Shown in pieces: positions 10,080 to 19,489 of a stretch of DNA of 64,000 bases. Position numbers and translations under genes: made by a program. The number at the start of each line of letters is the position of its first letter. The stretch's first letter is position 1. Source of the stretch: Perca fluviatilis (lineage: Eukaryota > Chordata > Actinopteri > Perciformes > Percidae); assembly GCF_010015445.1 (NCBI RefSeq), contig NC_053118.1, positions 9,312,907 through 9,376,906 of the forward strand, given 5' to 3'. The notes beneath the pieces were generated by a model. It ran no database searches, was not told the origin of the DNA, and worked only from the letters and a program-made list of their open reading frames with translations.

Positions 10080-10461
10080 GCACAAGAGGAAACTCTACAT
10101 CTGCAGGAGATTTAGAACTACCACAAAGCTTCAGGAGAAGAGGGACGCAGTGCGACAGCTCGGAGCCTGCAAGAGGTGCCTGGAAGTTCACGATGAACCC
10201 TGCAGACAGACAACTTACCTGTGTGGGAATCCAGAGTGCAGAGACCAACACCACTACCTTCTCTGTCCCTTGCCTAGACTTCTGTCCCAAAGACCCAAGT
10301 TTGGTCCAGTGAGAGCTGAGGGGAGAAGATGCACTGAGGTCCAGGAAGAGTTCCTCTCTAAACTTCCACCTGAGCTAGCGCAGCAGGGTCGCGATGCTTT
10401 CTGTAACATTGCATCCCGAGCATGCAACTCCATTGCAGCGAGAGGAGACTGGTTTGCATGA
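10080..10461 (+). pseudogene. BEL pol N-terminal zinc-finger segment (out of frame)
   Basis: An open frame from 10012 overlaps the end of gag in another frame; its meaningful part begins at about 10080. It supplies the second half of the zinc knuckle and further cysteine/histidine clusters (CKRCLEVHDEPC; CGNPECRDQHHYLLC), usual between gag and protease in BEL elements and probably binding nucleic acid. It runs to FLSKLPPELAQQGRDAFCN and ends at a stop at 10459-10461. The downstream protease frame overlaps it and takes over at about 10440, so a second one-base shift lies near GCAGCGAGAGGAG. No independent function is expected. Confidence 0.7.
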
Positions 10462-12304
10462 GTACCCTGTGATTCTGATGCTCCTTGACGTCACCGCCAA
10501 TGACGGGCGACGGATCGGGACACTTATTGATCTGGCGTCTGACACAAATTATATAACTCATGAAGCTGCAAGCAAACTGAACCTCCGCAGTGAAGATGTC
10601 ACATTGGTCGTCCATGGCGTCGGAGGGATGAAGGTGTCTGTAGCAACCAAGCGCTACATCCTCAAGATTCGTATCAGCACGTTAAGAGGGACCCTCAAGT
10701 CTCACCAACTGATCTGCTACGGACTTGACAAGATTGCAGAAGTGCAAAGACATGTTCCACCTAATAAGTTGCAGAAGATCTTTCCTGATGTTCCCCTCAA
10801 AGACCTCATTAGACCCAGAGAGATCCAGCTTTTGATCAGCCACAAGGAAGGCCAGCTGGTGCCCCAAAAAGTCCGCTCTATTGGGCTTAATGCTCTAGTG
10901 CTCTGGGACGGTCCACTCGGCAAGACAGTCGGGGGCATGCATCCAGATCTCTTCGAGGAAGTCACCCTGAAGGCCCATACGTCCAAGACTCACTTTGCGA
11001 GATCGATGAGAACTGCAGCAGTGAAGTATCGAGAGTCTGTAATTGACCCAGCTTTCTGCCAGTATCCAGATCACTCTGAAGCCCAGTCGAGCACAGCCAC
11101 CAGCAGCAGGGACTTTCTGAAGTGGTGGAGGTGGGAAAGTATTGGAGCCGCCTGCCAGCCGAGATGTGGAGGGTGTCGCTGCGGGAACTGCCAGCCAGGG
11201 GGTAAAGAAATGACGCTCGCAGAAGAAAGGGAAATGGAGATCGTGAGAAATGGCTTGACGTATACAACTGGAGATGATCACAGTGCTGAACCACACTGGC
11301 ATGCAAGGTATCCGTGGGCAGAAGATCCAACAACTCTACCAAACAACAAGAGACCAGTAGAAGCAACATTCCTCAGAACTGAGAAGCAGCTGTCGAAAGA
11401 ACTTGAGTGGAAGGCGGCCTATACTGCGCAAGTTCATGAGATGGTGAACAACAAAGCTGCAATAGAGCTGTCTGAAGACGTCCTGCAGAGTTGGACCGGG
11501 CCAGTGTGGTACATAAGCCATCTCATCGCGCCAAATCCACACTCAGCCTCCACCCCAGTGAGACTAGTGTGGAACAGCAGCCAAAAGTACAGAGGTCTCA
11601 GTCTGAACGACATCCTCATCAAAGGTCCTGACGTCCTGAATCCGATCAGAGCTGTCCTCCTGAGGTTCCGAACTGGAGTCTATGCTGCCCTTGGTGACAT
11701 CCGCAAGATGTATAACTCCGTCTGGCTGGAAGATCGAGAGGTCCACCTGCACAGATTCTTGTGGCGTGACAGTGAAGATACTGAGATAAAAGAATATGCC
11801 ATTACAAGAGTCAACATCGGAGATAAACCTGCCGGTTGCATAGCCCAAGTCGCCATGCGAGAGACTGCAAACTTGCCTTCATTCAGTCAGTTCAAAGAAG
11901 AGAGACGCGTGCTGGAAGAGGATGCCTATGTTGACGACATTCTGACTTCGCACAACAACCTTGATCATCTGAAATGCCTCACAACCAACATTGAGCACAT
12001 CCTGAAAGCTGGAGGATTCTACATAAAGCCCTGGGTCTACTCTTTTCGAGGTGGGAGGAAAGATCCCAAGAGTGATAGACTCAGAACAGAGCCAAAGACT
12101 ATGATCCTGCCTAACCAGCTGATGGAAGATGACAACAAAGCCCTTGGCCTTGGTTATACCATGGATGATGACAAGCTTCATGTCATGGTTGCAGTGAACT
12201 TTTCAAAGAAAAAGAGGAAGATGCGCCTTGGTCAAGACCTGGTGAGAGAAGAAGTTAGAAATCAAACTCCCGATCCACTCACGACCACAGAGGAGATCCT
12301 GTGA
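10394..12304 (+). CDS. pol: BEL aspartic protease and reverse transcriptase, truncated
   Basis: 636 codons open; the family-like part begins after the first 15 codons. The protease (DUF1758 type) is at residues 30-110, with the catalytic aspartate at about residue 46 in LIDLASDTNYIT. A Cys-rich linker (CGGCRCGNC) follows near residue 265. Reverse transcriptase spans about 370-560: RLVWNSSQKYRGLSLNDIL, the first catalytic aspartate in GDIRKMYNS (about 434) and the YVDD box in AYVDDILTS (about 511-514). The frame stops at 12302-12304 directly after PDPLTTTEEIL, and the next frame resumes in RNase H. The RT thumb/connection and the first RNase H strands are missing, so replication by this copy is unlikely. 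The start at 10394 is a frame opening, not a proven initiation site. Confidence 0.82.
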   Translation: MLSVTLHPEHATPLQREETGLHEYPVILMLLDVTANDGRRIGTLIDLASDTNYITHEAASKLNLRSEDVTLVVHGVGGMKVSVATKRYILKIRISTLRGTLKSHQLICYGLDKIAEVQRHVPPNKLQKIFPDVPLKDLIRPREIQLLISHKEGQLVPQKVRSIGLNALVLWDGPLGKTVGGMHPDLFEEVTLKAHTSKTHFARSMRTAAVKYRESVIDPAFCQYPDHSEAQSSTATSSRDFLKWWRWESIGAACQPRCGGCRCGNCQPGGKEMTLAEEREMEIVRNGLTYTTGDDHSAEPHWHARYPWAEDPTTLPNNKRPVEATFLRTEKQLSKELEWKAAYTAQVHEMVNNKAAIELSEDVLQSWTGPVWYISHLIAPNPHSASTPVRLVWNSSQKYRGLSLNDILIKGPDVLNPIRAVLLRFRTGVYAALGDIRKMYNSVWLEDREVHLHRFLWRDSEDTEIKEYAITRVNIGDKPAGCIAQVAMRETANLPSFSQFKEERRVLEEDAYVDDILTSHNNLDHLKCLTTNIEHILKAGGFYIKPWVYSFRGGRKDPKSDRLRTEPKTMILPNQLMEDDNKALGLGYTMDDDKLHVMVAVNFSKKKRKMRLGQDLVREEVRNQTPDPLTTTEEIL

Positions 12305-14361
12305 AAGCTGAGATGTGTGGAGCCGTATTTGCAGCCCGGCTCAAGACCTACTTCCAGAGACACTGCCGACTCCAGGTCGAGAAATGGTACCATCTTGTCG
12401 ACAGTCAGACCGTCCTGGGCGCAATACAGCGTGAGAGTTATGGTTACCAGACCTTTTTCGCAAACCGTGTTGGCGAGATTCAGAGCAGCACCGACGTCCA
12501 GGACTGGTGGTGGATTCCAGGGCTAGCAAACATTGCAGACATCATCACCAGAGGGTCCAATCCAGATGCCCTAACTGAGGACTCCGAGTGGCAGTCGGGT
12601 CCAAAGTTCCTTCGACTTCCTGACGATGAGTGGCCAAAGAAATCCGCTGAAGACGTCGCAGCCCAGGCTCGAGACAAGGTCACAAAGATCCAGAAAAAGG
12701 CATTTGTAGCGGTACTTACTAGAAGTCACCTGAAGACTGCGCAAGATCCAGCATACGATCTGGCCCGGGTGGAGTCTAGAAGACCACCGGCAGGAAGAGC
12801 AATTCGGCAACTTGTCGATATAAGGCGCTTCAGCAATCTGAGAAGGTTGGTCGGGACTGTGGTGTGGATCTGGAGAGGAGCTAAAAAGTTCCTGAGCGCC
12901 AAAATCAGAGATCAAGAAAAGTGGGAGGCAGTATCTTCCTTGGGGGTTCTTACAGTCGGCGAGAGACGAGACGTGTTTCGGGACCTTTGTCTAGCAGCAC
13001 AAGAGGGCGTCAATTTCCCAAGCACCACAATAGACCGACTAGTCGTCTACAGGGACCAGACAAGTGGACTTCTGGTCTGTGGTGGCAGAGTCCAGACCTT
13101 CGGAGAAGACCGCGGAGCTGTTCCTCTTTTACCATTCCAAACTTGGTTATCCACCCTGCTAGCCAGAGAAGCACACAGCGAGGGACATGACGGGGTGGCG
13201 GGAACTCTGTTGCGGATGAGGAAGAAGGCGTGGGTCATAAGAGGAAGAATTATTGCCCGAAAAGTCGTTGACAAGTGCATCGTCTGCAGGAAGGCAAGAG
13301 GAAGAACCTGCAAGCAGATAATGGGAAACGTACCTGAAGAGAGGTCAAGTCCTGCTGCGCCATTCGAGTTTACGTCCGTTGACTTGTTTGGACCTTATCA
13401 TGTGAAGGATGATGTCAAGAAGAGAGTAACTATGAAAGTATGGAGCGTTGTATTTTGCTGTATGTCCAGCCGAGCGATCCATGTCGAGTTGGCAAACACA
13501 TTGTCAACAGAGAGCTTTTTGCTTACCTACCAGAGGTTCACCGCTGTCCGAGGCCATCCCCGCAAAATCTGGTCTGATCCTGGTACAAACTTTGTTGGAG
13601 CAAAGACTGTCCTAAGAGAAATGTACACTTACCTGAACCAACAGAACAAGGAATCGCTTGAAGAGTATGCTGCCAGAAATGAGACCACCTGGACGTGGAA
13701 AATTCTCCCGGCAGATTCACCTCACCGAAATGGGGCCGCCGAAGCTGCTGTCAGAGTCACGAAGAGAGCTCTCCAAAGTCTTGGGAATGTAGAAGGCCTT
13801 ACCTTCAGTGAGTTCCTGACTGTGCTCCAGCTAGCTGCTAATCTTGCTAACGAGAGACCGATCGACACCAGAGTGCAGAGCCGAGAAGAGCGCATCCAGT
13901 ATATCACGCCAAACAACCTGTTGCTTGGGCGAGCCACACAAGGTGGAGACTTCAAAGCTGTCGACTACACCATGTATCCATTCAAAAGACTCAGAGAAGT
14001 TCAAAGTATAGTCAACAACTTTTGGAAGTCCTGGAGCCAGCTTGCTGGCCCGAACCTGTTCATTCGCAGTAAGTGGCATACTACTGAAAGGAATGTTGCC
14101 ATTGGAGACATAGTGTGGCTCTGCGACCAAAACGCTCTGAGAGGGCAGTTCAGACTTGCGAGAGTCGTCGGCGTGAATCCTGATTCCAGAAGTGTTGTCC
14201 GAGATGTTTATGTGAGGGTCTCTCTGAGCTCCAACGTTTCGGTGAGAGATCCAAGATTGGGTGCCAAAGATCCCGAATTGAGTACCATTCTGCATCGGGA
14301 TGTCCGGGGCCTTGTGGTCCTTGTACCGGTGGAAAATCAGGGCGAAGACCAGCCCATTTGA
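12301..14361 (+). CDS. pol: BEL RNase H remnant and integrase
   Basis: 686 codons, overlapping the previous stop by 4 bp but in another frame. Residues 1-90 hold the C-terminal half of a BEL RNase H (MCGAVFAAR, LVDSQTVLGAIQRESYGYQ, FFANRVGEIQ, NIADIITRG). Integrase follows: an H2C2 zinc domain near 280-335 (HSEGHDGVAG ... CIVC), then a DDE catalytic core with aspartates at 361 (VDLFGPY) and 426 (WSDPGTNFVG) and glutamate at 481 (NGAAEAAVR), then a C-terminal DNA-binding part with KWHTTERNVAIGDIVWL. Integrase inserts element cDNA into the host chromosome with a short staggered cut, matching the 5-bp duplication here. The integrase reads cleanly and keeps its catalytic triad; the frame is cut off from its own start by the upstream deletion. 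Confidence 0.88.
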   Translation: MKAEMCGAVFAARLKTYFQRHCRLQVEKWYHLVDSQTVLGAIQRESYGYQTFFANRVGEIQSSTDVQDWWWIPGLANIADIITRGSNPDALTEDSEWQSGPKFLRLPDDEWPKKSAEDVAAQARDKVTKIQKKAFVAVLTRSHLKTAQDPAYDLARVESRRPPAGRAIRQLVDIRRFSNLRRLVGTVVWIWRGAKKFLSAKIRDQEKWEAVSSLGVLTVGERRDVFRDLCLAAQEGVNFPSTTIDRLVVYRDQTSGLLVCGGRVQTFGEDRGAVPLLPFQTWLSTLLAREAHSEGHDGVAGTLLRMRKKAWVIRGRIIARKVVDKCIVCRKARGRTCKQIMGNVPEERSSPAAPFEFTSVDLFGPYHVKDDVKKRVTMKVWSVVFCCMSSRAIHVELANTLSTESFLLTYQRFTAVRGHPRKIWSDPGTNFVGAKTVLREMYTYLNQQNKESLEEYAARNETTWTWKILPADSPHRNGAAEAAVRVTKRALQSLGNVEGLTFSEFLTVLQLAANLANERPIDTRVQSREERIQYITPNNLLLGRATQGGDFKAVDYTMYPFKRLREVQSIVNNFWKSWSQLAGPNLFIRSKWHTTERNVAIGDIVWLCDQNALRGQFRLARVVGVNPDSRSVVRDVYVRVSLSSNVSVRDPRLGAKDPELSTILHRDVRGLVVLVPVENQGEDQPI

Positions 14362-14386
14362 GAGTGCGATCTTTCCGGGCATTGCC

Positions 14387-14408
14387 GCAGAAAAGATCGA
14401 GTGGGAGG
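14387..14408 (+). promoter_or_regulatory. polypurine tract of BEL element
   Basis: The purine-rich GCAGAAAAGATCGAGTGGGA, continued by GG, directly abuts the TG of the 3' LTR, the position used to prime plus-strand DNA. Confidence 0.6.
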
Positions 14409-15164
14409 TGTCGCGCTAATCTGGCGGAGGTGTGGCTGTCTTCTGTGTACCTGTCATTTCTGTCTGCTGCATGCCGCCTCCCCTGAGCGTGCTCTGCTAA
14501 CAGCCCTCTAGTGGCTGTGCGCGTGCACTCTGGTGCAGGCTCAACCAGGTGAACTGAATTAAGGTAATTAGGAGCTCTTGCTTAGTCAGTGGCTCAAATA
14601 GGCATTAGTTCACTGTGAGGGGAAGACGGACAAAGAGGACGGCAGAGGTACAAACTCTTTTACTGTGAGGAACTGGGACTTTTGATCGTGACGGGCTAGC
14701 GGTAAGCTCATTTGGAATCTTGTTTCACAGACTCTCATTTTTGGATCATTTTGTCTGATTGGTCCGTTTGTTTATTTAGTTGTTTGGTTGTCCGTTTGGT
14801 GTTAAATGAGGGAAATGTGTTAATGTTACATGTGTTAATGTTGGAGATAAAGTTGAGAGTAATTGATGACTGCATGGTTTAAAGGGAATGTTAAAACACT
14901 AAATGCTTAGATTAATAGTTTCTAGGGTAAAACCAAGCTGTGTTGCCTGTAGAGTGCATTTGATCTTTTATGTGATAAAATACCTGTTTGTCTAATGCTG
15001 TTGTTTCTTTTTCTTTATTTATTTAAAGGTTTTCACCTGTTTCCTGAACCTATTGCATCATTGTATCAACTGATAAAAGGAAAAGAATAAACATTCTTCT
15101 GAGTGAAATCCCAAGTCTGGTCCTTTTCAAGTGTGGGCACCTCACAGCTACAAAACACTTGACA
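14409..15164 (+). repeat. BEL 3' LTR (756 bp)
   Basis: Starts TGTCGCGCTAATC, ends CACTTGACA, with AATAAA at 15086-15091. It contains a block around 14800-14868, with GTGTTAATGTTACATG and an internal GTGTTAATGTT repeat, that is absent or replaced in the 5' LTR. Confidence 0.92.
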
Positions 15165-15169
15165 CCTAC
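15165..15169. repeat. BEL target site duplication (right), CCTAC
   Basis: Identical to 7883-7887; LINE sequence resumes here. Confidence 0.9.
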
Positions 15170-15379
15170 ACCCCTAGCCGATCTCTCAGGTCAGCTGACC
15201 AGCTGCTCCTGATGGTGCCTAAAGCTAGGCTCAAGCTCAGAGGGGATCGAGCGTTTGCCGTTGCAGCTCCAAAACTTTGGAATGGACTGCCTCTGCACAT
15301 TAGACAGGCCTCCTCTCTGTCTAATTTTAAAACTCTTCTTAAAACCTACCTCTTTTCTTTGGCTTTTAACACCAGGTAG
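15170..15379 (+). pseudogene. LINE ORF, C-terminal end
   Basis: Seventy codons continue the LINE protein after the BEL insertion: the charged TPSRSLRSADQ, then GDRAFAVAAPKLWNGLPLHI and SLSNFKTLLKTYLFSLAF, the standard C-terminus of fish L2-type elements. The natural stop TAG is at 15377-15379. The preceding 7.28 kb is BEL sequence. Confidence 0.85.
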
Positions 15380-15583
15380 AGTGTTGATGTTATGTGCATA
15401 TTTTAATTGATGTTTACTTATTTAATTCAATTTAAATTGTTTTTTATTGCATTTATTTTATAGTGGGTACCTCTGCTTTTATTGTGTTATCTATTTACTT
15501 TGTTTTATCTTTTGTGCAGCACTTTGGAAACCTTGTGTTTGTTAAAATCGTGCTATATAAATAAAGTGGATTGGATTGGATTG
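15380..15583 (+). other. LINE 3' UTR and tail
   Basis: T-rich 3' UTR with GTGCAGCACTTTGGAAACC and GTGCTATATAAATAAAG, the conserved L2 3' end recognised by the element's RT, ending in a short repeat of GGATT. Confidence 0.75.
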
Positions 15584-15879
15584 TGAATCACGCGAATTGC
15601 CCAAGTTGAAATATTTCAACGTAATGCTGTGTCATGAAAGCCTATCAGTGTTTGGATTATCCTGATGTCCTGACATTGTTGAGTCATAAATGGAGGAACT
15701 AATTATTCACTGTGGGCACCCAGAACTCTAGAACGTTATATATGTACAGAAAAAGGAGCTTTTTTGGGGAAAAGTAGGAGGAAGTTAAATTAAATTCTGA
15801 AAATTACATGTCTGTTGTGTGAAAAATAACTACAAAGCAATGGATCCAGAGAGAACAATTAAGGTGAATCTTGTAAGCT
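15584..15879. other. non-coding, no gene seen
   Basis: Flank between the LINE and an LTR-like segment. No feature recognised. Confidence 0.5.
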
Positions 15880-16356
15880 CTATTTGTCAGGATCCAGCTG
15901 AGACTGATTGCCTTTGTGCCACTCTTGTGGCCTTTTTTTGTATTTTGTTGTTATTTGTGCTTGTTGCTGTGTTCCATGTGTTCTGTTGTTACCTGTCTGT
16001 CATCTGTCTTTGTCTCCACTCATCCCCTTATATGGTCTGCACTTCCTCTCGTTAGTTTCCCTCCAGTTCTGTTCTCACCTGTTTCCAATTGTCTCGTTAG
16101 TTTCCCTCCGTTTCTACTCTCACCTGTTGCTCGTTACTGTCTTGTCCAATCCTCTGTCTTTCTGTTTATTGGTCTGAGTATTTCTACACCCCTGTGTTCC
16201 TTTTGTCTCTTGTCGGTTCGTCTCTCTCCGTTTGTCCTGTGAGAGTCCTGTTCGTTTGTAGTTGTGAGTTCGTAAGTTGTGAGTCAAAATAAAGTGTTTG
16301 TTCTGCACTTCTGCTGAAGAGTCTTGCATTTGCATCCACCTACTGAAACTGTGACA
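15880..16356 (+). repeat. probable solo LTR (gypsy-like) or retroelement end
   Basis: A T/C-rich strand with repeated CTCGTTAGTTTCCCTCC, an AATAAA signal near 16290, and the terminus GAAACTGTGACA. Two other segments in the window (ending at 29665 and 33856) have the same layout: T/C-rich DNA, a GCATTTG or GCATTTT motif, ending GTGACA or ATGACA. This fits LTRs of fish gypsy-type elements. The left boundary and a target duplication were not found. Confidence 0.45.
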
Positions 16357-16699
16357 CTATTTTAGAGTCTAGCTAGTTCAATAAGTTCTGAGGTAGTAAT
16401 AGACCAAATTGTAAGGTTTTTCTAAGTAAATAAAAATAAAGCATAACTACATGAGGATATGTATTGGAGATAGAGAGTGTGAGTTATACCCTGATCTTAC
16501 CGTCTTTGAATTGTCACTTCAAATAAAAGTGAGGGTAAAACTATAGGGTAGGGCTCAGACAAAAGTTTTTCCAATTTTTCCAATATTTTGGTCGCCTGGT
16601 TTCCTTTTGTAATAATGCTTGTATAACCTCAACCCTGTTATGCACAATCAAGTTATAGACATATTTTTTTTTTATCCTGGGCTATCAGGATATGATGGG
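16357..16699. other. non-coding, no gene seen
   Basis: AT-rich, nothing recognised. Confidence 0.5.
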
Positions 16700-16790
16700 A
16701 GTGGCAGTAGCCCAATCATAGGGAGTTTGATTGGGAACCGGAGGGTTGCTGGTTCAAGTATGAAGTGTGGACTGGTAGCTAAAAATGTAA
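16700..16790 (+). repeat. tRNA-derived SINE head fragment
   Basis: GTGGCAGTAGCCCAATCATA (A-box region) is followed by GGTTGCTGGTTCAAGTAT (B-box region) and GTGTGGACTGGTAGCT. The same SINE is present in reverse orientation at 40020-40238. Truncated after the head. Confidence 0.65.
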
Positions 16791-17224
16791 TTTCCCCACT
16801 GGAATAAAATTAATTAATTAAAATTAATGTATGCTATAAAGACGAAAGAAAAAAACTAAATTGGAAATTAAATCTCCAATGGTGTATTTAAATCACACAG
16901 AGAACAATAATGAACAATACTTTTGAAAATTGTTCTGCTAAGTCTTAGCATTCAGGGGAAACGAAAATATACACTTTAACTAACACAAATACAAAACTAT
17001 TTAGATTTTCCCCCATAAAAGTCTATACACTTTTTTCCAAAATGTTAGTTGTGTCATCTCGAATAAACCTCCTACAATACTTTCCAAATGCGCAAATGAG
17101 AATTTGCATATTATTTATTTTGTTTAGGCTGTTATATTATTATTTCGGCTGTTTCATTCAACTGAAATCTTTCATTAACATATGTAGTAGCGAGCTAACG
17201 CAGTAAGGAAAGTGGCAGCATTGC
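16791..17224. other. AT-rich non-coding, no gene seen
   Basis: No reading frame or RNA feature recognised. Confidence 0.5.
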
Positions 17225-17560
17225 AACAATGCCAATGCTGGCTGCCGTAAAACACCAAAGAAGAAGATGGTCAGACAGACAGCCTCTAATTGGTCGACAC
17301 ACTCACCTCACTGCATTCTGGGAGTCAAGATGGCCTGGGGCACGTTCAATCTCAAAACGGTGTGCACTGTTTTGCTACGGTTTCCTGGTTGAACGACATG
17401 TTTCCTCTGAATGGTGTGAAACGGTGTGCAACGGGCTTTGAGTTATGCTTTCTCTCGTTTGGTGGGTGTGTCTCTTGTTTATTGGTTGTGTCACAGGTGA
17501 TACCCAATCAGCAGAGACGTATCTGTAAACTTGTGGTAATAAAAAAGCACAATATGGTGC
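17225..17560. repeat. possible DNA-transposon fragment, unclassified
   Basis: AAACGGTGTGCACTGTTTTG and GGTTTCCTGGTTGAACGACA, with the near-repeat AAACGGTGTGCAACGGGC, are sequence types I recall from fish interspersed repeats. No termini or transposase seen. Confidence 0.35.
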
Positions 17561-17904
17561 ATGTAGAGGTTCTAGATTTGTTTGGAAAGGGAACAGTATT
17601 CTGTTTGTGTACCTCGTCAAAGCAGCACTCAGCACATCTTTAATGTTCTGTATTGCACATTACAGCCAACTCGAAAGGGAGGCAGAATGGCTTTTTGTGG
17701 GGACCAAGCCTCTTTTTTCAATAGTGTCAACCAGGAGACACATTTTTGCATGTTGGTAACGCGCATGCGTTGCGGTCACTTGGCTTTGCCTCTGTTATAT
17801 AAAAAGGTCTGTACTTTGTAAACTCCCTGTAGGACATGAGATGTTCTCTCTTACATTCCTGCATGTAGGCCTTATGTAGAGCTTTTAGAGAGCTTGTAAG
17901 TATT

Positions 17905-18300
17905 CGGTAACACTTTACTTGAAGGTATTGACATAATCATCACATGACACTGTCATAACTATGACATGACGCTGTCATGAACGTGTCATAAACGTTATAA
18001 ACAAGTCACAAACGTTTATGACTTCTGTCCTTAAGTGTCATTCGGTTTTTGTCATGACATGTTGACATTGTTTGGGCTGTCTTGATTATGACAACTTGAC
18101 ATTAATCAAAGTGACATTACCAGAAGTTGTCTTGGTATTGACAAGTTGACATTAAATTTGTTTGGGATGTCTTTGTAATGACAACTTGACATTAACCAGG
18201 GTGACATTACCAGAGGATGTATTTGTCATGACAACTTGACATTAAACAGGATGACATTATGTCAAGTTGTCATGACAAATACATCCTCTGGTAATGTCAA
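17905..18300. repeat. TGACATTA-rich tandem repeat element with 41-bp hairpin
   Basis: Starts GGTAACACTTTACTTGAAGG, then units of about 70 bp built from GACAACTTGACATTAA and GTGACATTACCAGAGGATGT. Its right end is a perfect inverted repeat, left arm 18202-18242 and right arm 18259-18299, with a 16-bp spacer. Non-coding. The opening is familiar from fish MITEs, class unassigned. Confidence 0.8.
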
Positions 18301-18853
18301 TTAAATGTAATGTCATTAAAATATAAATGTTAATGACAAAAAAATACAGCTATTGTTTTAAATATGGCTGTCAATCGATTAAAATATTTCATCATGATTA
18401 ATCACGTTTGTCCATATTTAACATAGTTAACCACAAATTGATCGCACATTTTATTATCCGTACTAAATATACACTAAAGGGGATGTTTTTCTATCTATTT
18501 GGTAACAAATAGATTTGGTAATCTTGCAAGTAAATGCAAATAACTTTATTCTTGTCGAGAGAACCATCTGGAAGGGCTTTGAAACTGAACATGCACTTCA
18601 AAATACCCTTTTCTCTATCCTTTTCTCTATCCATTTCTGATCACGGAGGTATGTCTCTGCTAGCCATCCACTCCTGTCCTGTGTTTTCATCTCTGCCGCA
18701 GCCCCGTCCCCCCCACCCCTACTGACTGGCTGTGCAGTTCTGCTGCGCAAGACGAGAGAGGGGGAGAGGCGTTAGCGCTGTTGGCCGAGGAGCCGTGGAC
18801 TGCATGCATGGGAAATAATTACAATGGAAATATATTTTTATATAATCACTAAA
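18301..18853. other. non-coding, no gene seen
   Basis: Contains a TGGCTGTCAATCGATTAAAA segment near 18366 that resembles a common fish MITE, then GC-richer unique sequence. No gene. Confidence 0.4.
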
Positions 18854-18855
18854 TA

Positions 18856-19395
18856 CAGTATAGGCCAATAGTTTGGACACACCTTCTCATTCAATGCGTT
18901 TCCTTTTTATTTTCATGACTATTTACATTGTAGATTCTCACTGAAGGCATCAAAACTATGAATGAACACATATGGAATTATGTACTTAACAAAAAAGTGT
19001 GAAATAACTGAAAACATGTCTTATATTTTAGATTCCTCAAAGTAGCCACCCTTTGCTTTTTTATTAATAAGGGACAAAATTCCACTAATTAACCCTGACA
19101 AAGCACACCTGTGAAGTGAAAAAACCATTTCAGGTGACTACCTCATGAAGCTCATTGAGAGAACACCAAGGGTTTGCAGCGCTATCAAAAAAAGCAAAGG
19201 GTGGCTACTTTGAAGAATCTAAAATATAAGACATGTTTTCAGTTATTTCACACTTTTTTGTTAAGTACATAATTCCATATGTGTTCATTCATAGTTTTGA
19301 TGCCTTCAGTGAGAATCTACAATGTAAATTCATGTCATGAAAATAAAGAAAACACATTGAATGAGAAGGTGTGTCCAAACTGTTGGCCTGTACTG
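18856..19395. mobile_element. Tc1-type MITE, copy 1 (540 bp)
   Basis: Flanked by TA dinucleotides (18854-18855 and 19396-19397), the Tc1/mariner duplication. TIRs of about 190 bp begin CAGTATAGGCCAATAGTTTG and end in the inverse. The central 150 bp has no transposase. A second copy at 61648-62182 has its middle inverted relative to this one. Confidence 0.88.
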
Positions 19396-19489
19396 TATGT
19401 AAGTCACTGAATTTGTTGTATTTTATAAATAAAGTCGCTAAGAGGGTCTGAAAAGTCGCTAACCTGGGAAAACCCTGACGAACTTCCAG

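Larger units (their letters stand above)
7888..15164 (+). mobile_element. BEL/Pao LTR retrotransposon, complete in outline, defective
   Basis: A 7.28-kb element with two LTRs bounded by TG...CA, a 5-bp target duplication, and gag, protease, RT, RNase H and integrase sequences in the BEL/Pao order. It sits in the 3' part of the L2 LINE in the same orientation. By eye the LTRs differ at only about four substitutions and two short indels outside one length-variable block, so insertion appears fairly recent. The internal region reads in three frames and lacks part of the RT/RNase H coding sequence, so this copy should not be self-sufficient. Confidence 0.92.
3974..15583 (+). mobile_element. CR1/L2-clade LINE, disrupted by two nested insertions
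   Basis: The LINE occupies 3974-5250, 6068-7887 and 15170-15583, about 3.5 kb when the insertions at 5251-6058 and 7888-15164 are disregarded. It has a 5' ATG within CAAGATGGCGCC, an apurinic-type endonuclease, a reverse transcriptase with a YADD box, and the C-terminal block with APKLWNGLP typical of L2. The 3' end has GTGCTATATAAATAAA followed by a short repeat of GATTG, the usual microsatellite-like L2 tail. It is inactive: frameshifts, in-frame stops and a changed endonuclease residue are visible. Its 5' boundary is approximate and no target duplication was found. Confidence 0.85.

Noticed and set aside
10895..11369. Minus-strand frames opposite BEL pol
   Set aside because: Antisense shadows of the protease/RT frame.
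13831..14382. 183-codon minus-strand frame opposite integrase
   Set aside because: The plus strand has the integrase DDE core; the antisense frame shows no motif.
16700..16790. Genuine tRNA gene
   Set aside because: A- and B-box-like segments are present, but the sequence matches a SINE head found again at 40020-40238 and has no paired acceptor stem.
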